64,000 bases of DNA from Galeopsis tetrahit. Lineage: Eukaryota; Streptophyta; Magnoliopsida; Lamiales; Lamiaceae. Positions 56,578 to 64,000 of this stretch are shown here, one piece after another (within the stretch, counting starts at the first letter, position 1; every line of letters starts with the position of its first letter). The notes under the pieces are model-generated. The model was not told the DNA's origin, ran no database searches, and saw nothing but the letters and a program-made list of their open reading frames with translations. Where the stretch lies: NCBI GenBank assembly GCA_963675135.1, contig OY776126.1, positions 24,865,195 to 24,929,194 on the forward strand, read 5' to 3'. Both the position numbers and the translations under genes were made by a program.

Positions 56578-57365
56578 TGTGAGTTATACCGTTATCATAA
56601 AGGAGGGGTTGAAGTCTTTTATTAGTAAATTCAGTGCCACCTTCTAAATGAAAGATTTTAATGCAAGACGAGAACATGTTCTCAACTAATGTTTTGAAAG
56701 TAAAAAAAACAGAGTAGAAGTCAGATTTTAAGCGAAGAGGATAAAATTAAACAAAACGAGAAAAATCATCAACAAAGATAGCATAATAACGAAAGCCATC
56801 TCTAGAGGGTATCGGGGATGGACCACATAAATCGCAATAAATTAAGTGCAAGATAGTAGGAGAGCGAGCATGATTATCATTAAAGGGTAAACAAGCACTT
56901 TTAGCAAGTTGACATGGTGCACACAATGATGGTTTAGGTAAAATAGAATTGACAGAAATGAAACCTAACTTGTCTAACAATTTCACAATATCAAAATGCA
57001 CATGACCAAGGCGCTCATGCCAACGATCAAAAGATCCACGAGCAACATGACTAAGAAGAGAATGGATAACATGAGGGTGAGCGTAGTCAAGTATATAAAG
57101 ACCATTTTCACGGTGCCCGCGAGCAAGAATTGTCCCTGTGGATCGATTCTGAATTTCAAAAGAGTTGTTAGTGAATTTCACAAAAACATTATAGTCATTA
57201 GTGAGCTTGCTTACGGAGATGGGGCACGACCAGTATGTCTAACAAATAAAGATTAGGAGAAAGAGTATGACTACTAATGTGAGAGATGGGAAGAGATGTA
57301 CCATTTCCAACTACCACACTATCGGAGCCGGTGTAAGGAGTAGGACACTCAATGTGAGACGGAGG
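56578..57365 (-). pseudogene. Protease end and integrase N-terminus of level 1 copia
   Basis: It encodes SDSVVVGNGTSLPISHI (protease C-terminal part, frame-shifted relative to its neighbours), KFTNNSFEIQNRSTGTILAR, the zinc region WHERLGHVHFDIVKLLDKLG ... CAPCQLAK, and the first integrase Asp block LIYCDLCGPSPIPSRDGFRY. A stop follows FVDDFSRFV near 56747. After it the IFHLEGGTEFTNKRLQPLLY block ends at the CATAG duplication. The second catalytic Asp of integrase reads as Gly (EGGTEF). Confidence 0.87.
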
Positions 57366-58316
57366 TTAGGACATATGAGCAGAGGCACCAGAATCAATGT
57401 ACCAGTCGGAAGGCGAGGAGGGAGAGCGGAAAGAGGCGACTATGTTCGCCTGACGAGGAGGAGGGCCCGAATATCTTTCTGGACAGGCACTAGCATAATA
57501 ACCGTCGAGACAGCAGATTTGACAACGAGGAGAAAATTTTCCGCGACCGCGACCAGGCGGGCGGAGAAGGCCTTGTCCGTTGGAGGTGCCGCTACCACGA
57601 GCAGAGAATGGACGACCAGAGGTAGTAAAGAGAGCAGGAATAACAATCGAACTTGGGGAGTTGTCGAGCGATCGAATGAAGAGGTCATGAGATTCGGCCT
57701 TGGCGAGTAGATCAAGAAAGGAAGGCAAAGGGTCAATGTTGATTTGAGATGTGGAAAAACCATGGAATTCGTGACCAAGACCTCGAAGAAACCAATGGGA
57801 CTTGTCTGTTTCATTTAGAACACAGCCCATCGAAGCAAGTTGATCGCATAAGTTTTTGAAGATAACACCGAACTCAGTAAATGAATGGTTGTCCTTCTTG
57901 ATGGATTGGAGTTCATCTTTGAGGCGAAGTTCGCGAGCCTTAAAGGTTTTATTATATGCGGCGGAGAGAGTTGACCAGATATCGGCGGAGGATGAACAAC
58001 CAACGGCAAGGGCCATGGCCTCTTCTGAAAGGGTGGAAACCAAGAAAATATGAACAATTTGTTCACGAGAGACCCAAGATTCGTAATCGGGATTGGGCTC
58101 TCGTGAGCCATCTTTAACAATGGTGACCGGCGGTTGAGGAGAAGAACCATCGACATATGGGATGAACTTTTGCGTAGTGAGGAGGGGAAGAATCTGACCG
58201 CGCCACATTAAGAAATTTGTGGATTTGAGTTTGATAGTGACAAGGTGTGTCATGGCGTGAAGAGTGAGGGTGGAGTCGAACACCAAGGAAGAAGAGGAAG
58301 AGGAAGAATATGCCAT
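57366..58316 (-). pseudogene. Gag and protease N-terminus of level 1 copia
   Basis: The 316-residue frame from ATG 58316 starts with a Ser run, then the Gag core (TNFLMWRGQILPLLTTQKFI, EQIVHIFLVSTLSEEAMALA, LRLKDELQSIKKDNHSFTEF), an Arg/Gly-rich stretch and a zinc knuckle, CQICCLDGYYASAC. The knuckle His is Tyr, so it cannot bind zinc normally. The protease loop WYIDSGASAHMS is intact, and a TAA (57366-57368) follows directly. Confidence 0.9.
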
Positions 58317-58371
58317 GGAAGAGGAGGAGAAGATTCAAGAAGGAAGAAGAAAGGGGTTTAATCTGCAATTT

Positions 58372-58383
58372 AGGCTGATACCA
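58372..58383 (-). other. Primer-binding site of level 1 copia
   Basis: The minus strand reads TGGTATCAGCCT adjacent to the 5' LTR, a variant of the initiator tRNA-Met site. Confidence 0.88.
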
Positions 58384-58539
58384 TGTGAGAGTGAGAAGAG
58401 TGAGAAGAATGATTTCCTTGAATTGAGATGAATGACCCATGGTCATATATATACGAGTAGTGAGGTAACTAACTAGTAGTTACAAGGGAGTTACAACTAA
58501 TTAACTTTTGTTGTTATCTCTTTTATATCTATACTAACA
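58384..58539 (-). repeat. 5' LTR of level 1 copia
   Basis: 156 bp, the partner of 23716-23862, with two copies of the nine-base GTGAGAAGA unit at its left end. ATATT follows at 58540-58544. Confidence 0.92.
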
Positions 58540-58544
58540 ATATT

Positions 58545-58882
58545 GATGCATCAACTTTTGATTAATTGCATAAAAAATAAGGACTTTATGGTGTTTATCA
58601 ATTACAACATACGAAGTATTTTTTTACTTGCAATTCGAATCACGAATCCATTTTCCGACGAAATTTTTGTTGATGTAACAATCGAAGCCGTTGCTCCTAC
58701 CACGTTGTTCCAACTTCCACGTAGGATTCCAACAAACGTCTATTAAATTTTTTTTAAAATATCTTCTTGTTAATTGCACAAGCACAATAGAAATGAAGAA
58801 AAATTGTGATGAAGTAGCGATTCGTGGATTTGATTTTGATTTTCTAAATGACAAAAACTGGATTATATTATATTCTATTTTT
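58545..58882. other. Unclassified sequence between nest and CACTA element
   Basis: AT-rich. Short frames are open on both strands, for example TNPFSDEIFVDVTIEAVAPT at about 58635-58700, but I recognise no family. Confidence 0.4.
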
Positions 58883-59535
58883 TTTCACTACAAAATATTG
58901 GCCAAAAGTCAACGGCGATTAGCAAGGGCAGACTGCCGTTGCCAATTTGCAACGGCTTTGGTAACGGGCAGAAAAAAGGCGACGGGGGCGGGTACCGTTG
59001 CCTTAAGGCAATGGATAAGGCAACGGGAGTGGGCCCCGTTGCAAAAAGGCAACGGTTTATAAATTGGAAACGACAGTGGGCCCGTTGCCTTCCCCATCGC
59101 CCTAATTGAATATAAATTGGAACTTTTTCATAACTCAATATTACGGCTTTTTCATAACTCAATATTACGGCTTTTTTATACTGTGTTTATTTTATTTCTG
59201 AAATTTAAATTTATGCTTTTGTCCAATTAAAAACACAAAGATAATTTTTGTAAAATATATGACAAAAACGAGTTAATTAACACAAAAAATAGGAATGAAA
59301 ATGCCTAGTCTCTGTTTAAAAAAACCCAAAAAAAAAAATCTAAAAAAATTATAGACTTGTTAGTTAGTAAACATAAGATATTTTAAACCAATGACATTTT
59401 TTTTAGTTAGAACTAATATTAATGTCCAAACATAATGACACATGCTAACCTAACTCAATAAAAAATGGAGTAATATTTTTTTTTTTTGAAAGGAATTGAA
59501 AATTAATATGTCAAAACATTAATAATCCTTAAATT

Positions 59536-59568
59536 CAATATTATAATAATAATAATAATAATAATAAA
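59536..59568. repeat. AAT trinucleotide microsatellite
   Basis: Nine or so consecutive ATA/AAT units within the CACTA-type element. Confidence 0.9.
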
Positions 59569-60073
59569 CGTTGCAGTATAATTTAAATTAACTATAAATC
59601 GACCATAGGTGATTAAGATTAGGACTTTAGGAGTTCTTATTCTTCCAATATTTTATGAATTATTAGGTGATTAAGATTAGGACTTGAGGTGTTCTTATTT
59701 TTGCGAAAATGAAAAATGAAAATAAAAGTTGGATTGTTGAATATGACATTTAGCAATTTTTTTTCGACATTCTTCCAATATTTTATGAATTATTAGGCTC
59801 AATATTATTATTATATATGAATATTTATAAATATATAGTATATATTTTAAAACAAATATCGTTAATATCGATATGGATGATTTTTTTTTGAATGTATTAT
59901 TATTGAGGATATATCAAATATATTATTATTGACGATATATCAGGTATATTTCCATATCAGGTGGGTGGGATGGGTGGGGTGCCGAGGCCGTCGGGGGCAT
60001 CGCACAACGTTCATGATCGTAGCCAGGTTGATTAGGATCATGATGATATTGAGGATGATGGTGGTGATGAGGA

Positions 60074-60600
60074 GTGATACATTTTTATATTACGTTATTA
60101 TGTGTGATGTTATTATATTACATTGACGTTATTATGAGGAGTGATACATTTTTATATTACGTTATTATGAGTGATACATTTTTATATTACGTTATTATGT
60201 GTGATGTTATTATATTACATTGACGTTGGGGATTAATTTTTATTTTAATGTTGTGTGTGATGTTATTTTAATTAAATAGATAAGTGAATTGATATTTTTA
60301 AATGGATAAGTGAAAATAATTATATTTAATGTTGTGAATTGAAAATTAGAATGAATTTAAATGATGTGATTAGAATAAATTTACATGTATAAGCGAAAAT
60401 AATTATACTCAATTTTGTATGTAATTATAATGTTGTGAATTGAAAATTAGAATGAATTTAAATGATGTGATTAGAACAAATTTAAATGTATAAGTGAAAA
60501 TAATTATACTCAATATTGTATGTAATTATAATGTTGTGAATTGAAAATTAGAATGAATTTAAATGTTGTAAATTGAAGATTAGAATAAATTTAAATAGCG
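60074..60600. repeat. Two tandem-repeat blocks in the CACTA-type element
   Basis: Block one (60074-60235) repeats a unit containing GTGATACATTTTTATATTAC and GTGTGATGTTATTATATTAC. Block two (about 60330-60600) repeats a roughly 120-base unit with TTGTGAATTGAAAATTAGAA and AAGTGAAAATAATTATACTC two to three times. They are non-coding. Confidence 0.8.
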
Positions 60601-60784
60601 TGAATTGATACCGTAATTAAATTATTTAATTTGAAACATATAATTTAGTTAATTCTCATTTAGAAATAAATATGATATGTTTTGATAATTTAATAAGCAA
60701 CAATTAAAGTTATAATGGATTGAATTAAAGAATTAAAAACTAAAATTAAATTGAATATATATTAATTGCATTCACAACATCTCG

Positions 60785-60935
60785 ACTAAAGCTCCTAGCC
60801 TAAACGGCACACAGGGGGCGCCCAAAAGCCTTCGAGACCGAGAGGTCCCGAGTTCGAACCCCGTAGACAGCAAAATTCGCGAAAAATAGGTGGTCCAGCG
60901 GTGGGGGGTGGGTGTTGGTGGCCTCGATACCTGGC
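60785..60935. repeat. GC-rich tRNA-like block (possible SINE remnant)
   Basis: An isolated GC-rich segment in AT-rich DNA with GAGTTCGAACCCC (B-box-like, near 60850) and TAGCCTAAACGG (A-box-like, near 60798). No clear direct repeats flank it, and it does not fold as a complete tRNA. A SINE fragment is the best guess. Confidence 0.35.
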
Positions 60936-61718
60936 ATTTTTTAAATGTTAATAAAAAGGGGACGGCCAAAAGGCGACGGACGTGGGCCTCGTTGCCAAAA
61001 GGCAACGGATTATTGCCGTTGTCAATTGGCAACGGCTGTCGCCCTCGCTAAAAGGCAACGGCCTCCATGCCCTCGCTAAAAGGCAACGGCCATCTGCCGT
61101 TGCCAAAAGACAACGGTTTTCTCCAAATTCATTGCCTATAAAATAGCAACGAGCATATTGGCAACGGCGGACATCCGTTGCCGTTGCCTTCATCATTAGT
61201 GAGGGCAGATCCGTTGCCTTCCACGTTGCCGGCCATTTCTGCATTATTTTGTAGTGTTTATGTCTTGTGTATCATATATGATTATATAAATACACAGCAA
61301 AAATCATGTTAATTATTACTTGTTACAATTAAGATAGATAAACATACAGCCCTTCAGACTAACGCATTGATAAGATTACTTGTTAAATTAATGATCGTTT
61401 TAGTTTTGTGATCATATTTGCTAAAATTCAAAATTTAGCTCGAGTTTAAATTTGTAGAGAGATTTTGAATATCACTGATGATTCTCTCATTGCCTCCTGC
61501 CATCCCCGGAATTATACTGCTTCTGTTTTTTACTTAAAAATGTAACCACCCCTGCTGAACTTTACTATTAATTTCAATTTACTCCAATTTAATTATTCTC
61601 AACTTTTGTAGGAAAGGGGATTATTGTAGGTATGTAGCTGAGACAACTGTTCCTGATTGGATAGACGCTGCAGAGGCGTCGCTCGAAGCATATGAGGTAT
61701 CTAGTTAATCATTATATA

Positions 61719-61866
61719 CTTCTCCGTCCCTCTGAAAGCGTCTTATTTACTTTTTGCACATATGTGTAGTTTTTTTTTTAGGTAAAGAAAGATAATTGTC
61801 AAAAAAGGAAATTGATAACCTTCGATGGAACGTCCAAAATGAGTAACTTCCGAAAAGACGGAGGGA
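61719..61866. mobile_element. Stowaway-like MITE in intron 3 of 14-3-3 copy C
   Basis: The ends CTTCTCCGTCCCTCTGAAAG and (reversed) TCCCTCCGTCTTTTCGGAAG are imperfect inverted repeats of the Stowaway type, next to TA. About 148 bp, non-coding. Confidence 0.7.
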
Positions 61867-62034
61867 ATACTATTGCAATTATGATTATACATATCAAAGA
61901 AAAAATGTATATAATTTTTAATTTAAAATTTCTACTTTGTAGACTGCTGCAATCATTGCTAGAACACATTTACCTCCAACACTCCCATTCGACTTGGTTT
62001 GGCTTTGAACTAGCTATTCGGTCTACTACTATAA

Positions 62035-62271
62035 TGTGAAATTTCATAACGAGAAGAAATTGGATAGAGTGCATATTGAGACAATCGAGAAATATAGAAT
62101 TCGTATTGAGTAGTAAATGAATTGAATAGTGAATTAGATGATCATCACTCCTCTATATAAGAGGAGGTTTACAAGAGAGGTTATAACTACTAAACTAGAA
62201 GTTACAACTAGAATAACTACTCTAACTAATACTCTTTCATTTGTTGGCTTGACTTGTTGTTATTCTTCACA
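62035..62271. repeat. Solo LTR inserted in exon 4 of 14-3-3 copy C
   Basis: The 237-bp segment begins TGTGAAATTTC and ends TTCTTCACA, flanked by a perfect TATAA duplication (62030-62034 and 62272-62276). It contains a CTCTATATAAGAGG TATA-like box near 62151. The ends, size and duplication fit a short copia LTR left by recombination. Exon 4 sequence resumes directly after it. Confidence 0.85.
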
Positions 62272-62375
62272 TATAACATTGAGGGCTTACCTAAAAGGCA
62301 GGTTTCTCTTCTTATCAAATTTCTTGATTTTAATTAATCCGCACACATATATATAGTGACGACCAGTTTCTGCAG

Positions 62376-62535
62376 GCCGGCCGAAATCGGAAACAAAGCA
62401 TTTAATGAGGCAATTTCTGGGCTTGTTGGCTTGAAAAAGGAAGCATACAAATTAAGATGTCGCCAAGACTATGAAGCTTCTTAGGGACAATATCACATAT
62501 TGGGAACGTGAAACAAAAGGAGATTTAGCAAAATT
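62376..62535 (+). pseudogene. 14-3-3 copy C, exon 5
   Basis: After a TTTCTGCAG acceptor the frame reads PAEIGNKAFNEAISGLVGLK and KEAYK, then shifts through a small insertion (AAATTAAGATGTCGCC) before the helix 9 sequence (FLRDNITYW in copy A). The acceptor region (CAGTTTCTGCAG) is the point where the copia element entered copy A. Confidence 0.83.
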
Positions 62536-62649
62536 ACTAAACACGTTTCAACATCTAGGGTCATGTTTGGTAGAAAAGATGATTAAAGATGAGATGTAAT
62601 TAATCTAAATTTAATCTAAACTATCAAACTTAGCAAAACCACTAAATTG

Positions 62650-64000
62650 ATTTACTCTTATTCCTAAAAAGCAGAACGCCGAATGCATTAGTGATTATTG
62701 GCCCATCTCGATGATAAACTGCTACTACAAAATCATTGCTAAAGCCTTGGCAAGAAGACTAGCAAAGGTAATTGGGTCGGTGATATCGGAGTCGTAATCT
62801 GGTTTTCTGCATGGGAGGCAAATTTTAGATGGAGTTCTCATTCTCAATGAACTCATCGATGAAGCTAAAAAGAAGAAGGTAGAAAGGTTTTTCTTGAAGA
62901 TTGATTTTGCAAAAGCCTTTGATTCAGTTGATTGAAATTTTTTGGACGACATGATGAGGAGTATGGATTTTGCGCCTAAATGGCGCAAGTGGATTCGGGA
63001 GTGTGTTTCTTGTTAATGGCAGCCCATCAACTGAATTTCATCTCGAGCGTGGGCTTCAACAAGAAGATCGACCCTTTATATCGGTTACTCTTCATAATTG
63101 CAGCTGAAGGATTAAGTGCCCTCATTCACAAAGCCACATCTGTAGGGGTCTATGATGCTGCACGGGTAGGGAGAAAGGAGGTTCCTATCACGCATCTTTA
63201 ATATGCCGATGACACAGTTTTGGTGGGGGAGGCGTCCAAGAAAAATATATGGGCCCTCAAATGTTTGCTGATCAATTTTGAAAGACTTTCTTGTCTGAAA
63301 ATCAACTTTTCTAAGTGTAGTCTTCTCGGCCTTAATGTTGATTCGGAGGTTCAGCATGGAATAGCAGCTTTTCTTGGTTTTCGTGTGGGGTCGCTTCCTA
63401 TGAATTTCCTCGGGATTCAAGTGGGGATTAACCATCAAAAGGCTGATGCTTGGAAAGGTGTAGTTGAAAAGGTAAAAATTAGAATTAAGATGTGGGAAGA
63501 TCGACAAATCTCGTTTGGTGGGAGGATTACACTCCTCAATGCGGTTCTCGTTTCGTTGCCTATCTATTATATATCCCTTTATCGCATTCCTAAGAAAATC
63601 TTGAGTGAACTAGTTAGATTACAACGTAATTTTTTGTGGGGGGAGGTGTGCGCTCTACAAAAATTCCATGGGTTTCATGGAATAACATTTGTAGACCCAA
63701 ACCAGTTGGGGGACTAATTCGTGTTCGAAACCTTGATTTATTTAACATTTCTCTTCGTCGCAGGTGGGCGTGGAGGCTTAGAACGGAACCCAATGCACTC
63801 TGGGTCAAAATTCTCGATTCTAAGTATGATATTTACTTGAAAGGTACCCCTGAATCTCAGGCGAACAAAAACCAGTATTCATATTGGTGGAACATGCTTA
63901 GAAATCAGTTTCTTGAAAATGCGCAAAATACATGGTTTGGTAATAACATGATTAGGGTTCCGGGGAATGGAAGTGCTACTTCTATTTGGCGAGATAGATG
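62650..64000 (+). pseudogene. L1-type LINE reverse transcriptase (5'-truncated, decayed)
   Basis: Sequence starts inside the RT domain (LIPKKQNAECISDYWPISMI). It continues with LHGRQILDGVLILNELIDEA, FFLKIDFAKAFDSVD, an altered RGL..GD block, IIAAEGLSALIHKA, the catalytic YADDTVLVGEA (near 63202-63234) and the thumb region SLPMNFLGIQVGINHQKADA, WEDRQISFGGRITLLNAVLV. The C-terminal region runs on in another frame to the window edge (RRRWAWRLRTEPNALWVKIL). Stops include TAA for Gln before YADD and in SES*SGF, and TGA for Trp after FDSVD. No 5' half is present, as expected for a truncated LINE insertion. Confidence 0.9.

Larger units (their letters stand above)
23716..58539 (-). mobile_element. 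Short-LTR Ty1/copia element, outermost of the nest (level 1)
   Basis: The LTRs at 23716-23862 and 58384-58539 are flanked by a perfect ATATT duplication (23711-23715 and 58540-58544). The minus-strand order is LTR, primer site, Gag, protease, integrase, RT, RNase H, LTR. Three later insertions interrupt it: solo LTR 24688-25209, gypsy 26510-34146 and Sirevirus-like 34410-56572. Without them and their duplications the element is about 4.5 kb. The LTRs differ at about five sites by eye plus a nine-base unit repeated only in the 5' LTR. Every coding domain carries damage. Confidence 0.95.
58886..61256. mobile_element. CACTA-type non-autonomous element
   Basis: The ends are CACTACAAAATA and TATTTTGTAGTG (with one intervening T), flanked by a TTT duplication (58883-58885 and 61257-61259). 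Both ends (58900-59100 and 60955-61245) are packed with copies of GGCAACGG/CCGTTGCC in both orientations, the subterminal repeats. The 2.37-kb element has no transposase; the interior is AT-rich with tandem repeats and a tRNA-like GC-rich block. It lies directly upstream of 14-3-3 copy C. Confidence 0.82.
61423..62301 (+). pseudogene. 14-3-3 copy C, exons 2 (3' part), 3 and 4
   Basis: Exon 2 remnant 61423-61541 encodes ICREILNITDDSLIASCHPR followed by NYTASVFYLK, with one in-frame TAA upstream. Exon 3 (61612-61696) encodes KGDYCRYVAETTVPDWIDAA ending EAYE. Exon 4 begins at 61943 (TAAIIARTHLPPTLP) and then loses frame through small indels in the LGLAL region. It is split by a solo LTR (62035-62271). 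Splice sites and phases still match copy B. The first exon is absent, and a CACTA-type element lies immediately upstream. Confidence 0.85.

Noticed and set aside
57267..57710. Arg-rich plus-strand ORF
   Set aside because: Antisense of the level 1 Gag; no recognisable family.
1..64000. CRISPR arrays, rRNA, bacterial operons or organelle DNA
   Set aside because: No regular short spaced repeats, no rRNA segment and no prokaryotic gene order; content is plant nuclear repeats.

Overview
This is nuclear DNA of a flowering plant, most likely a eudicot; I cannot name the species. The evidence is an intron-containing 14-3-3 gene with plant-type splice sites, plus plant-lineage transposable elements: Sirevirus-type and other Ty1/copia elements, Ty3/gypsy elements primed by tRNA-Asp, CACTA, hAT, Stowaway, SINE and L1-type LINE. 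I see no rRNA gene, no convincing tRNA gene, no CRISPR array and no prokaryotic gene organisation. Most open reading frames in the window are retroelement genes or their shadows.

Layout. 1-5395: the 5' part of a minus-strand Sirevirus-like copia element (copy 1), inserted in a gypsy element (5396-9186) that itself lies in the end of a CACTA transposon (9187-9588). 9615-16434: a broken 14-3-3 gene (copy A) carrying a SINE and an old copia element (10064-16246), which itself holds a solo Sirevirus-type LTR (14264-15560). 16799-21632: a CACTA-like element containing a hAT-type MITE, a second hAT MITE, a foldback element and other repeats. 21896-23062: the only intact host gene I can model, a divergent five-exon 14-3-3 (copy B), followed by a Stowaway MITE. 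23716-58539: a 34.8-kb nest built on a 4.5-kb copia element. The nest contains a solo LTR (24688-25209), a gag-protease-only gypsy element (26510-34146) and a complete Sirevirus-like element (copy 2, 34410-56572), which is interrupted by a nearly intact third copia element (37973-45748). 58886-61256: a CACTA-type element. 61423-62535: a third 14-3-3 copy (C), a pseudogene. About 62650-64000: a decayed L1-type LINE.

Nesting is well supported. Five-base target-site duplications are perfect at six insertions: ATATT, GTAAG, CATAG, TCCAC, GAAGG and GAGTG. LTR-pair divergence counted by eye falls with depth: about 5 differences in 147 bp outermost, about 23 in 1455 bp next, about 10 in 1240 bp innermost.

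The most unusual observation is in Sirevirus-like copy 2. Between Gag and protease lies a 1152-bp in-frame stretch (52569-53720) that encodes the coiled-coil Gag C-terminus and its stop codon, and is bounded by textbook GT and AG splice sites. Copy 1 lacks exactly this stretch, joined at the predicted splice point and in frame. This suggests that retention of the intron yields Gag and its removal yields Gag-Pol, and that copy 1 descends from a reverse-transcribed spliced RNA.
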